Below the pieces are notes generated by a model. That model made no database searches. It was not told where the DNA came from and was given only the letters and a program-made list of their open reading frames with translations. Positions 31,715 to 39,957 of a DNA stretch of 58,173 nt are shown piece by piece. Location of the stretch: the NCBI GenBank assembly GCA_020351775.1, contig CP070666.1:5167561-5225733 (forward strand), written 5' to 3'. The DNA comes from Gemmatimonadota bacterium (GTDB lineage: Bacteria > Gemmatimonadota > Gemmatimonadetes > Gemmatimonadales > GWC2-71-9). Numbering within the stretch: position 1 is the first letter of the stretch; each line of letters opens with the position of its first letter. Made by a program: the position numbers and the translations under genes.

Positions 31715-33514
31715 CTAGTAGTCCACCGGTCGCAAATACGATTCACCTATGGCCGTTCCGCTGACAAGCGCCACGGTCGGCAAGCGTCGCTTCCAGTGAG
31801 TGCTGTTGAGCCTATCGCTCACCAAATCGACGTCGGCGGCCGGGAAACCGAGCGCCACGATCTGATGGCGCTGCAGTCCTTTGAGCAGGTAATGCAGTAT
31901 CCGGTCAGCCACATCATAGGTGATGCCAAGATCACCCTCGTCGGTTTGACCCTCAACGAGGTCTGCCGTTGCCGGTTTCGCCAGGATCACCTCAGGAACA
32001 CCGACGTATTTCGCCAGCTGACGCACCTGAGACTTGAACAGGTCTCCCAACGGATTCACCGGGGGAGAGTCGTCGGCGTGCCAGGTGTAGTACCCCAACA
32101 GGCGCTCTGTCTTGTTTCCGGTGCCCAGCGGAAGAGCATCGTACTTGGCCGAAAGATCGAATAGCGCAACCATCCTAAGGCGAGCCATCACGTTGCCGCG
32201 CCGAGTGGGATTCGTGTCGCCATGCGCCGCGTCGACGTAGCCGTCCACGGCTGCGGTGATATCGACTGTTTCGAGACAGATGCCAAGTCGATTGGCAACT
32301 AGTTCGGCATGCTCCAGGCTCTCCTGGCTCGAGGTGCGGTATGGCATACGTACGCCAATCACGTTTTCCGGCCCCAGTGCCTGCGCCGCCAGCGTCGCCG
32401 TCAGCGCACTGTCGACTCCTCCAGAGAGACCTACGATGCCCTTGTTGAACCCGCGACGGCGCACGACCTCGTCTCGCAGGAATGCTACCAGCCAGCGCGA
32501 CGTCAAGTCACAATCAACTGACATCGGATCAGGACTCTCGCCACCAACCATTGAGGGCAGCTCGGCCTGTGGCGGGGTCGCCAGCCCATCAGCCGGGTCG
32601 CGAGCCGCGTCGTACTTAGCCTCCACGCGATCAGTGTCGATGGAGCGCAGCAGGTTTAACAGCTGGGTCTCCAGATCACTTAATAGCGGCTGTGCTGCGC
32701 GTGCCCTCGTAATAGCATCCAGCTCGATATCGGCCTCCAATACTGCCTCTTCGAAAACCGGCCCTCGAGCCAACACCAATCCATTGGGTCCCACCACCGT
32801 CGAACTTCCCTGAAATCCCTTCCCGCCCTCAAACCCGACTAGTTGTGCTAGAACCACGAACACACCATGCTCTTCTGCCATGTGCTGCACCAGCCGTTCC
32901 CAGCGCTCCACGCTGGCAGGACGCGACTGGACTTCCGCGGGGCATCCCTCTGCCGGCGCAACTCCGCGGGCCGGCGCCGCACTGAGCACCAAGATCAGCT
33001 GTGCTCCATCAAGGGCCGCCAAAGTACCAGTGATCGAGTGCCAAGCGTCTTCACACACCAGCATCGCTGCCCTGCCCCACCGGGTGTCGAAGGCATACAC
33101 CCTGGACCCCGGTTCAACGAACCGGTGCTCGTCGAACAAGCCATATGTCGGGAGAAACACCTTGCGATGAACGTGCTGCACCTCTGCCGCACCACCCAGC
33201 GAGGCGTATAGCGCCGAGTTGTAGTACTGATTGCGGAATTCCTCGTAGAAGCCGATCGCTACGTCCAGCGCCGGCGCACCGGAGTCGGCGTGTAGTCGAG
33301 CGAGGTCCCGCATTAGGGTCCCCGCAGTGACCGCGACGTCTCGTACACCACCCTCCAAGAAGTAGCCCGACATTACAGTCTCGGGAAACACAACAAGGTC
33401 GGGAGGTTCGGCCCATGACGCAATGTCGACGAGCACCGACTCCACGCGCCTCAGGTTGTCAGCGTAGTCAGCTTTCGTCGGTCTGATCTGGGCAACTGCA
33501 ACGCGTACTCTCAT
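31715..33514 (-). CDS. nadE: Glutamine-dependent NAD(+) synthetase
   Basis: A 599-residue two-domain enzyme. The N-terminal nitrilase-type glutaminase has Glu (VFPETVMSGYF), Lys (HRKVFLPTYGLFDE) and Cys (LVCEDAWHS). The C-terminal synthetase has the PP-loop SGGVDSALTA, then GTGNKTERLLGYYTWHADD and NPLGDLFKSQVRQLA. It makes NAD from deamido-NAD, ATP and glutamine. The ATG at 33514 opens the conserved MRVRVAVAQIRP. This start lies 47 bases inside the end of the upstream DUF72 gene. Confidence 0.95.
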   Translation of the reverse strand: MRVRVAVAQIRPTKADYADNLRRVESVLVDIASWAEPPDLVVFPETVMSGYFLEGGVRDVAVTAGTLMRDLARLHADSGAPALDVAIGFYEEFRNQYYNSALYASLGGAAEVQHVHRKVFLPTYGLFDEHRFVEPGSRVYAFDTRWGRAAMLVCEDAWHSITGTLAALDGAQLILVLSAAPARGVAPAEGCPAEVQSRPASVERWERLVQHMAEEHGVFVVLAQLVGFEGGKGFQGSSTVVGPNGLVLARGPVFEEAVLEADIELDAITRARAAQPLLSDLETQLLNLLRSIDTDRVEAKYDAARDPADGLATPPQAELPSMVGGESPDPMSVDCDLTSRWLVAFLRDEVVRRRGFNKGIVGLSGGVDSALTATLAAQALGPENVIGVRMPYRTSSQESLEHAELVANRLGICLETVDITAAVDGYVDAAHGDTNPTRRGNVMARLRMVALFDLSAKYDALPLGTGNKTERLLGYYTWHADDSPPVNPLGDLFKSQVRQLAKYVGVPEVILAKPATADLVEGQTDEGDLGITYDVADRILHYLLKGLQRHQIVALGFPAADVDLVSDRLNSTHWKRRLPTVALVSGTAIGESYLRPVDY

Positions 33515-34352
33515 TACGACAGAAGATACACAGCTGGCTCGTGGGGAGTAGAGGATTGGTCTTGAGTCTGGCGTGGTGACTCCTATCAACTAAACCCTGC
33601 AGGATAGCGGCCCTTAGCGGGAAGGGATCACCGCCAAAGCGGTTCGAAAAATAGCCGAAGACACACGTCACCTTCTCTCTCAACTCGGCAATCGACGGCG
33701 ACCACATGGAGAGGGTTCTCTTGAATGAGTCCGGCTCCTGTGACCGCCCGGTCCGGCCCACATTGCACGCAATCCATCTCACGTACGCGAAGTCTGCCGT
33801 CGGCTGACTGGCGAGGTCCAACATCAGTCTGCGCCTTATCCATCTGTCGTCTGCCAGGGCCAGCGCCACGTTACGGGACCGCAACAGGTCGAGCAGTGCC
33901 GCCGTGAGCCAATCAGCTCTTCTACACTCAAGCACCCACTTGAACCCGGCTGGCAGTGAGTTGATGAGATTCCACAGGGCCGCGCGCGTGTCGGCGGTCG
34001 GTGCCAGCCGGGCTGAGATTGTGAGTAGAAGTGGGCCTAGGCTGTTCTCGAGCAGGACAAGCCGTTCCAAGAAGCGGCATATCAGCCGACCTGTGTCCAC
34101 AAGGCGACGTTCATAGGTTATCTGCTGGGGCACCTTGAAGGCAAACTGGAAGGTGTCGGGCACAGCATCACGCCAACTCTCTACGAGTGACATCGGCGGA
34201 ATGCCCGCGAAGGTGTCGGCAACCTCAACCGTCGGGAAATCGACGGCGTATCTTGTCAGCTTCTCGATCTCCCCGCTCCCGCTTCCATAGTAGGAGCCTA
34301 CCCAATCCTGGTGGTTCCACCCATGACACCCGAGAAGCAACGGGGCCGCCAT
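33468..34352 (-). CDS. DUF72 family protein
   Basis: A 294-residue TIM-barrel-like protein with the DUF72 pattern: LLLGCHGWNHQDWVGSYY at the start, FPTVEVADTFAGIPP, FQFAFKVPQQITYERRL and VFGYFSNRFGGDPFPLRAAI near the end. Function is unknown. The domain ends about 40 residues before the stop; the extra tail contains CIFCRNESTRCSC, with four Cys, and overlaps the nadE start by 47 bases. Confidence 0.85.
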   Translation of the reverse strand: MAAPLLLGCHGWNHQDWVGSYYGSGSGEIEKLTRYAVDFPTVEVADTFAGIPPMSLVESWRDAVPDTFQFAFKVPQQITYERRLVDTGRLICRFLERLVLLENSLGPLLLTISARLAPTADTRAALWNLINSLPAGFKWVLECRRADWLTAALLDLLRSRNVALALADDRWIRRRLMLDLASQPTADFAYVRWIACNVGRTGRSQEPDSFKRTLSMWSPSIAELREKVTCVFGYFSNRFGGDPFPLRAAILQGLVDRSHHARLKTNPLLPTSQLCIFCRNESTRCSCPDQTDES

Positions 34353-34362
34353 TGGCGTCTGT

Positions 34363-34755
34363 CTACTTTGCAGCTCGGTGCCAATACATCCGCATCTCGG
34401 CTATCTTCCCTCCGATAGTCTCACAAAACAAAGCGCCCCTTACGTCCATCAACTGTCCCGTTCTGCGACGGCGGAATGTGCACTTGATTTCGGTGGCAAA
34501 CCACGGACCGGCAACGAACAGCTCGCCAAAACGAAAGGCTATCTCGGCCTGTTCACGCGGGATGTCTTTCCAGTACTCGAGGATTGCCGACTTGCCCAAC
34601 AACGGGGCGTCGAACGGACTGGGGGAGAAAGTCCCATCTTCGGTGAAGAGTTCGGCTATCTCATCTGGTTCGCCTCGCTCCCACCCCCTGCCGAACCTCT
34701 CGATCAGTCCGACGTACTCGGCCTGCAGTTCCTTCCATCCGACAGATGTATTCAT
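34363..34755 (-). CDS. SnoaL-like/NTF2-fold protein
   Basis: A 130-residue cone-shaped NTF2-fold protein: YVGLIERFGRGWERGEPDE, LFTEDGTFSPSPFDAPLLGK and the strand EIKCTFRRRRTG. This fold serves polyketide cyclases, isomerases and binding proteins; no catalytic set can be assigned. The ATG at 34755 is the first that fits the fold. It ends 10 bases before the DUF72 start, so the two may be cotranscribed. Confidence 0.75.
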   Translation of the reverse strand: MNTSVGWKELQAEYVGLIERFGRGWERGEPDEIAELFTEDGTFSPSPFDAPLLGKSAILEYWKDIPREQAEIAFRFGELFVAGPWFATEIKCTFRRRRTGQLMDVRGALFCETIGGKIAEMRMYWHRAAK

Positions 34756-34833
34756 GGTTGCCCGTACACTAGGTTGAACCCCATCCAAAGCTTAGACCGT
34801 CAGGGTTGCGCACGCCACCCCACCCGCCAGCTC

Positions 34834-35772
34834 GTGGTCATCGACACAGACCCCGGAATCGACGATCTGGTGGCCCTGGCGCTTGCAGTCACATCACCCC
34901 ACTTGGAGATCGTAGCCATCACCACCACCTACGGCAACGCAACGCTGGAATCCACCACGAGGAATACCCGTGAGCTGCTGCGCCTCGCCGACCGTGGTGA
35001 CGTTCCTCTGTACCGCGGATGTGACCGGCCCTTGGTCCGTGATCTGGTTACGGCCCCGGAGACCCACGGGATCACGGGGGTGGGGTACGCGACTGTACCG
35101 GCCCCCGCGCCGACTGACGGCCTGCCAAACCACCGAGCCCTGTTGCAGGTATTAGCCCAGTGCCGGGAACCGATCGTTCTTGTCACACTCGGTCCGCTCA
35201 CCAACCTGGCATGGGCACTGAGGCAAGATAGCGATTTGGTCAGGTTGCGGATCGCGCGGCATATCGGGATGTTCGGTAGCCTAGCGGAGCGTGGCAGCAT
35301 TCATCGCTGGGCGGATTTCAACACCTGGTGCGATCCTGAAGCGGCTGACCTGGTATTGCGCGCCGGGATCAATACAGTCATGGTAGGACTCGACGTAACT
35401 CGGAGAATGGTGATGCGACCCGACGAAGTGCAGTCGATAGCGTCATCGCGTGACCCGGTAGTAAGATGGCTCGGTGAGGCGTTACAGTACTACGTCGAGT
35501 CTCACGCACGGCGGGGACGGCTGGACGGCTGTGCGTTGAACGATGTCGTCGCCGTAGGGGAGCTGGTGTCACCGGGCCTGTTGCAGGTTGCTGACCGCAG
35601 GCTATGTATTGATCTTGACGACGGTGAACACCAGGGGCATACAAGGCAGCATTCTGCCGGTCGGAAAACCTGTGTCGCTGTCGACGTAGATGTGGAGCAC
35701 ATGCGCTTCTTGCTCGCACACGTGTTCGGGGACGATTGGCGAGCCCAGCAGACCGCAGGAGGAATCGAATGA
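34834..35772 (+). CDS. Inosine-uridine preferring nucleoside hydrolase family protein
   Basis: About 312 residues. The calcium-binding Asp cluster is clear at the N-terminus (VVIDTDPGIDDLVALALAV), followed by ITTTYGNATLE, PIVLVTLGPLTNLAWAL and FNTWCDPEAADLVL. Nucleoside hydrolases release the base from ribonucleosides. Where the family has the catalytic His-Asp near the C-terminus (H-D-P), this protein reads CALNDVVAVG with Asn in place of His, so its specificity may differ. The start is uncertain: GTG at 34834 is the most likely, because a TTG at 34774 would leave only 18 bases to the divergent SnoaL-like gene. Overlaps the next gene by ATGA. Confidence 0.82.
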   Translation: MVIDTDPGIDDLVALALAVTSPHLEIVAITTTYGNATLESTTRNTRELLRLADRGDVPLYRGCDRPLVRDLVTAPETHGITGVGYATVPAPAPTDGLPNHRALLQVLAQCREPIVLVTLGPLTNLAWALRQDSDLVRLRIARHIGMFGSLAERGSIHRWADFNTWCDPEAADLVLRAGINTVMVGLDVTRRMVMRPDEVQSIASSRDPVVRWLGEALQYYVESHARRGRLDGCALNDVVAVGELVSPGLLQVADRRLCIDLDDGEHQGHTRQHSAGRKTCVAVDVDVEHMRFLLAHVFGDDWRAQQTAGGIE

Positions 35773-36746
35773 CGGCTGGTCACGTGCAGGTCGCGGTAGT
35801 GGGAATGGGCGAAGTGGGCAGAGGATGGGCTGCTTTGTGCGTGGCTGCCGGATGGCCCGTAGCAGTCTACGACAACGAGGCGCAGGCTCTCCGAGACGCA
35901 CCTGGCGAGATCGAGGCGCGGTCGCGGGCTCTCGTCACGCTCGGGCAGGCCACGCAGGGCGCGGTGGACACAGGAATCGAGTCGCTCAGGATCGGCCGTA
36001 GCCTGCTACAGGCCTGCGGCGACGCAGCCTGGGTAGTAGAGGCTGTACGCGAAGACCTGCTGGTCAAACAGAAGGTTCTCGAAGGAATAGAATCGGTCGC
36101 CGGCAAAGCTCGCGTCATCACCAGCTCATCCAGCGGATTGAGCGCCAAAGACGTGGCGGGCCGCTGCTTGCGGCAAGAACGTTGTCTCGTGGCACACCCC
36201 CTCAATCCCGTTGAACTCATACCCTTGGTTGAGCTCGCACCCAGCCCGTTCACGGACGGAGCCCTGGTGGAGCTGCTCAAGGGATGGCTACGTGCACTCG
36301 GTCGAATACCGGTGGTTCTGAACAAGCAGGTTCCGGGCAACGTGGCGAACCGCATCGCGGCTGCCGTGTGGCGCGAAGCGATCGACCTAGTGCTCGAGGG
36401 CGTCATCGACGTAGACGACCTGGATCGTGCAGTGTCATTGGGCCCTGCCCTGAGCTGGGCTGCAGCGGGTCCCCATTTGACCTATCACCTCGCGGCCGGG
36501 ACCAAGGGCTTGGACGGTTTTCTCCAACACCTGCTACACACGTTTGAGAACACGTGGGCCGATCTGGCTACTTGGTCAAAGCTCGAGCCAGAGCAGGGAA
36601 GCAAGTTGATCCACGCGATTGAGCGTACGTATCAGGATACGGTCGAGAAACTCAGGCCATTACGCGACAAGCGGCTCGCCGGCATCTTACGCAGTCTGGA
36701 ACGAACCCGGCGGACTGTGGCCATGCGTTACATCCAGGAGGAGTAG
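35769..36746 (+). CDS. 3-hydroxyacyl-CoA dehydrogenase family protein (L-gulonate dehydrogenase-like)
   Basis: A 325-residue NAD-dependent dehydrogenase. The Rossmann motif is VAVVGMGEVGRGWAALCVAAG; SSSSGLSAKDVAG and VAHPLNPVELIPLVELAPSP carry the catalytic His, and VPGNVANRIAAAVWREA belongs to the helical C-terminal domain. The S-S-S-S-G motif is characteristic of the lambda-crystallin/L-gulonate dehydrogenase branch rather than fatty-acid oxidation enzymes. The ATG overlaps the stop of the nucleoside hydrolase and follows CAGGAGG by 6 bases. A role in nucleoside-derived sugar or hydroxy-acid catabolism is inferred only from this coupling. Confidence 0.88.
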   Translation: MTAGHVQVAVVGMGEVGRGWAALCVAAGWPVAVYDNEAQALRDAPGEIEARSRALVTLGQATQGAVDTGIESLRIGRSLLQACGDAAWVVEAVREDLLVKQKVLEGIESVAGKARVITSSSSGLSAKDVAGRCLRQERCLVAHPLNPVELIPLVELAPSPFTDGALVELLKGWLRALGRIPVVLNKQVPGNVANRIAAAVWREAIDLVLEGVIDVDDLDRAVSLGPALSWAAAGPHLTYHLAAGTKGLDGFLQHLLHTFENTWADLATWSKLEPEQGSKLIHAIERTYQDTVEKLRPLRDKRLAGILRSLERTRRTVAMRYIQEE

Positions 36747-36757
36747 GGTCAGCCGGA

Positions 36758-37459
36758 TCAGCCAACTTCCTTTTCCACGGCGACGCAGAGCAGTGATTCA
36801 GCCAACTCGTGACCGATGACCTGCTCCTTCGCAGGGGGGCCAGCCAGCTCGATTGTGGTCGGCCCACGGAAGGGCTGTCGGGCAACCACTTCGAACGATA
36901 CGCCTGGCTTCAGCCCAAGAGAGGCAATGAAGCGCAGGCGGGCTGCATCTCGGTCGCCTACCATCCGGAATTCAGCTATTCCTCCAACGGGGACATCGGA
37001 GAGGGAGACGTAATCGGGCATCTCAATGGCGCCATCCTTGGTCGGAATCGGAGCACCGTGAGGATCGTACCTGGGATTGCCCAGTGCCATTGCCATGCGC
37101 TCGATCAGCTCGTCTGAAACCGCGTGTTCCAGGCGCTCGGCTTCGCTGTGGACCGAGTCCCAGTCGTAGCCCAGCTTCGTGGTCAAGTAGGTCTCGACCA
37201 CGCGATGGCGGCGCACCATCCTCAGCGCGGTTCGCCTGCCGTCTTCCGTGAGCTGGACACCTCGGTAGGGAACGTGCCGGAGCAGACCCGCTTCCGAAAG
37301 CCGCTTGATCATGCCGCTGACCGAGGGGGGAGCCACCTCGAGTGAGGTGGCGATGGCGCTGGTCTGTGCCGGAGTTCCGTCCAGCTCGAGCTCGTAGATG
37401 GCCTTGAGGTAATCCTCTACGGACTTGGTCAGCGCCGGCGCGCTGGATGGCTGGGTCAA
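36758..37459 (-). CDS. DtxR/MntR family metal-dependent regulator
   Basis: A 233-residue regulator: winged-helix domain (TKSVEDYLKAIYELE, APPSVSGMIKRLSEAGLL, GVQLTEDGRRTA), dimerisation and metal-binding domain (SVHSEAERLEHAVSDELIERM) and a C-terminal FeoA/SH3-like domain (from about 160). The family represses iron- or manganese-uptake genes when the metal is bound. The TTG start at 37459 follows GGAGAG by 4 bases; the earlier in-frame TTG lacks a site. No metal transporter is adjacent, so its targets lie elsewhere. Confidence 0.88.
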   Translation of the reverse strand: MTQPSSAPALTKSVEDYLKAIYELELDGTPAQTSAIATSLEVAPPSVSGMIKRLSEAGLLRHVPYRGVQLTEDGRRTALRMVRRHRVVETYLTTKLGYDWDSVHSEAERLEHAVSDELIERMAMALGNPRYDPHGAPIPTKDGAIEMPDYVSLSDVPVGGIAEFRMVGDRDAARLRFIASLGLKPGVSFEVVARQPFRGPTTIELAGPPAKEQVIGHELAESLLCVAVEKEVG

Positions 37460-37535
37460 TCGACTCTCCGAGGACTTTTCTGCCAGCCTAAAGCTCGACA
37501 GAGCCGCTGCGAAAAGCAACCCTAGTAGGAGTATT

Positions 37536-38126
37536 CTAATCTGCTAACTCTATGATGGGTTTGATGATATGCTCTGTCATCCCCCAAATGACGTGGGGTC
37601 CAATGACATACGAACTGACCTCCAAACGCTTGCCTCTTACCGTGAGACTCGACTGGGCTGCTGAGTTCCGCAATTCCGAAAGGGGTACCCACAGGTGCAG
37701 CGTCACCTCGTCACTGATCTGCACTACCGGCTGGTGCGGCAGCCCGAAGACGAACGGTCGGACTACGATCGGCGGCAGCACACTAGTCCGGGGATGGAGA
37801 TCATCGAGTTCTCCCAGGACCTGGTCCTCAGTGAGTTCGATTCCAGTCTCTTCATGAGTCTCGCGGCGCACGGTGTGCAGCAGACTGGAATCCCCGGGTT
37901 CCTGCCGTCCACCCGGCAGCGCCATTTGCCCGGACCAAGGATCTCCGTGCCGTTCGGCACGTTTGATTAGGAGAAGTTCGGGATCTCCCGACCTTCCTGG
38001 CGCCAGCACGACTGCCACTGCCGCCCGCATGGCACTGGGCTCTTCGATCCGATGCGGGCAATGGCGGCGCAGAAAACTGGTGATCGACCTGAGCACCAAG
38101 CTAGGCACGACGCTGCTGCCAGACAA
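37536..38126 (-). CDS. Nudix hydrolase (CoA pyrophosphatase-like)
   Basis: A 196-residue Nudix protein. The MutT box is seen as GGRQEPGDSSLLHTVRRETH followed by EETGI, and the preceding WSGQMALPGG is typical of the NudL/CoAse group, which cleaves CoA to 4'-phosphopantetheine and ADP. The later segment SDEVTLHLWVPLSEL also fits that group. The first in-frame start is TTG at 38126; GTG codons at 38108 and 38096 are alternatives and none has a clear ribosome-binding site. It lies upstream of the DtxR-type gene on the same strand. Confidence 0.85.
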   Translation of the reverse strand: MSGSSVVPSLVLRSITSFLRRHCPHRIEEPSAMRAAVAVVLAPGRSGDPELLLIKRAERHGDPWSGQMALPGGRQEPGDSSLLHTVRRETHEETGIELTEDQVLGELDDLHPRTSVLPPIVVRPFVFGLPHQPVVQISDEVTLHLWVPLSELRNSAAQSSLTVRGKRLEVSSYVIGPHVIWGMTEHIIKPIIELAD

Positions 38127-38258
38127 AGGAACACACGGCTTCGTTTCCTGTAGACATAGGTTAGGGTGACCAGCGCGTTAGGCCCTTGCGCGCGTAACTA
38201 TATTGTGACCGGGAAGCAGGGTGCGCAGGAACACGCCACTTCTCCAAGGAGGTAACCT

Positions 38259-38405
38259 ATTCGGAGCTTCGGTGTCGGACTTCTCGCACTAGCAACGGTG
38301 GCAGCCGCTGGGATATTCCTGCGGCGTCGCCGACACGCCCCGGCTCGTACAGGCTCCAGTCGCTGTCAGACTCACGTCGACCAACTCTACGCAGCCGGCA
38401 TGTAA
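38259..38405 (+). CDS. Small single-helix membrane protein with probable ATT start
   Basis: A 48-residue frame begins with ATT exactly 6 bases after a perfect AAGGAGG (38246-38252). No ATG, GTG or TTG occurs in frame before residue 13. The product has one membrane helix (FGVGLLALATVAAAGIFL), then RRRRHAPAR and a polar tail ending HVDQLYAAGM before TAA. A TATATT element lies about 55 bases upstream, and a hairpin follows 10 bases after the stop. The family is not recognised. ATT initiation is rare (known for infC and pcnB), so a sequencing check is worthwhile. Confidence 0.6.
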   Translation: MRSFGVGLLALATVAAAGIFLRRRRHAPARTGSSRCQTHVDQLYAAGM

Positions 38406-38414
38406 CTCCCACTC

Positions 38415-38440
38415 GCGAGGGCTCCGTCGGGAGCCCTCGC
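38415..38440. terminator. Terminator-like hairpin between convergent genes
   Basis: GCGAGGGCTCC pairs perfectly with GGAGCCCTCGC (11 bp) around a 4-base loop, 9 bases after the small membrane-protein gene and 16 before the end of the leftward hydrolase gene. Only a short ATTT follows. It may serve both transcripts. Confidence 0.65.
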
Positions 38441-38456
38441 CGCATTTGGCCCTACC

Positions 38457-39305
38457 TCATGTGAGATGGCCGGCGAACCAGCCGACCGTGGCGTCCATGG
38501 CCTCCCGCAATTCTCCAGAATAACCTTTCCAGGGGTGTTGTGCACCGAACGCGTGCGTCCCGTTTTCTACGATCTGGAGTCTGGTCGTCTCATGGCTCGC
38601 AGCCCTGAAGAGTTCTCGTGCTTCGGCAACGGGTACCGATTCATCGTCAGAACCGTGTATGATCAGCCAATCTGCGCTCACGCATGTTGCGGCCTTGAGA
38701 GTATCGAGAGCCTCCGCCCGCTGGTCGACATCTTCGAGCAGGTCGGTGTAAAGCGGCAACACCTCACCCGTGCGCGCGTTGACTATGTCGAGTTCCCCGT
38801 CGGACCGCCACCGCACCACAGTCTCCACGTCCCAGCGGAAAGATCTGGCGATTGCAGCCCAGGTCACGAGTGCTCGCACTGCAGGATCCCGACCAGCATG
38901 GAGAATCACGATCCCGCCACCGCGACTGTGGCCGAACAGTCCATAAGTCGATGTCCCGGGAAGGTCGGGGACCAGATTGCCCGCAACCAGCGCGTCGGCA
39001 ACAGTGGCCAGATCCTGCAGGTCTCCAGAATAGGTGCCATGCCCGAATCGCTTGCGCTCCGTGAAGCTCATTCCATCCGGACCAACACCGCTGCTGCTGA
39101 AGTTGAAGCTGACGGCAGTCAGGCCAGCCCGGGCCAGACGCTCTGCCAACTTGGGAAAGAAGCCCCAGTCCTTGAAACCTTTGAACCCGTGACAGATCAC
39201 CACCACGGGTCGACCTACGCCGCAGCCTGCTGTTCTGACTTCGCCACGCAGGGCCTCGCCGTCGGCTCCGGTTAATTGGAAGGGCGTCGCTTTTGTAGTT
39301 GACAT
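38457..39305 (-). CDS. Alpha/beta hydrolase (dienelactone-hydrolase-like)
   Basis: A 282-residue alpha/beta hydrolase: VVVICHGFKGFKDWGFFP with the oxyanion region, nucleophile elbow GLFGHSRGGGIVILHA, Asp in IIHGSDDESVPV and His in NGTHAFGAQHPW. These are the features of the serine-type S9/DLH-like hydrolases annotated as dienelactone hydrolase or acyl esterase; the substrate is unknown. No signal peptide, so cytoplasmic. The ATG at 39305 fits. The gene is divergent from the RsbRD-like gene. Confidence 0.87.
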   Translation of the reverse strand: MSTTKATPFQLTGADGEALRGEVRTAGCGVGRPVVVICHGFKGFKDWGFFPKLAERLARAGLTAVSFNFSSSGVGPDGMSFTERKRFGHGTYSGDLQDLATVADALVAGNLVPDLPGTSTYGLFGHSRGGGIVILHAGRDPAVRALVTWAAIARSFRWDVETVVRWRSDGELDIVNARTGEVLPLYTDLLEDVDQRAEALDTLKAATCVSADWLIIHGSDDESVPVAEARELFRAASHETTRLQIVENGTHAFGAQHPWKGYSGELREAMDATVGWFAGHLT

Positions 39306-39373
39306 TGGTTTTGACCTCCCAAGGCCAGCTGGGTAGATTCTTCTGCGAACTCACCACCGGAGGGAACGCAAAG

Positions 39374-39946
39374 ATGGGTCTCACGGCGCGTCCCTCCAGC
39401 CCGGCGCTTGCCGCGGTTGGCCGCTCCCTGGCAGCGAATCGTGATCGGTTGGTGGCCCTGTGGGCCGACTGGCTCCTGAGTCGCATGAGCCAGGTTCCGC
39501 TGATTGACAGGCCCACGATTGAACGGCAGCTCGCCCTCCTAATAGATATAGTGATCGAGATGGCCGGCCCACTGCGGCGGCAAGTGGCAGAGCTGTGGTT
39601 CAATGCCTGTGACGCTTATGGCAGAACAGCAGCTGCTCGTGGGTTGGCAGCAGGCGAGGTAGTCGAAGAGATCCAGCACCTACGCGAGCTACTCATCCGC
39701 AATCTGTCTGAAGTGATCGCCGCGTTACCTACGCGCCAGTCGCTCGCCGCCCTGTTGAGGCTGAATCGACTTTTGGATCGCGGCATGGCCCACGCTGTCG
39801 TCGGGTACACAGATGTCCTCGTGGAAACGCTGCTGGACAAGAGGGGCGTTGTCTTCAGTGTTTCAGAGCCCGTTGAGACCGTTGTGAACGAGCGTCTCCA
39901 CCAACTCGAAGAAGAACTATCCTCACTTCGGGATCGGCGGCCTTAG
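39374..39946 (+). CDS. Stand-alone RsbRD N-terminal-like helical domain protein
   Basis: A 190-residue, almost wholly helical protein. It resembles the RsbRD N-terminal domain found in front of STAS or histidine kinase modules: LVALWADWLLSRMSQVPLID, AARGLAAGEVVEEIQHLREL and LNRLLDRGMAHAVVGYTDVL. The last 25 residues form a coiled coil, exactly where the output domain usually begins, but the gene stops. It may be a truncated sensor or a free regulatory domain. The ATG at 39374 follows GGAGGG by 9 bases. Confidence 0.7.
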   Translation: MGLTARPSSPALAAVGRSLAANRDRLVALWADWLLSRMSQVPLIDRPTIERQLALLIDIVIEMAGPLRRQVAELWFNACDAYGRTAAARGLAAGEVVEEIQHLRELLIRNLSEVIAALPTRQSLAALLRLNRLLDRGMAHAVVGYTDVLVETLLDKRGVVFSVSEPVETVVNERLHQLEEELSSLRDRRP

Positions 39947-39957
39947 GCCAATTTGCA

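Noticed and set aside
38466..39275. Long plus-strand open frame opposite the alpha/beta hydrolase
   Set aside because: It is fully antisense to a gene with clear catalytic motifs and shows no family pattern of its own.
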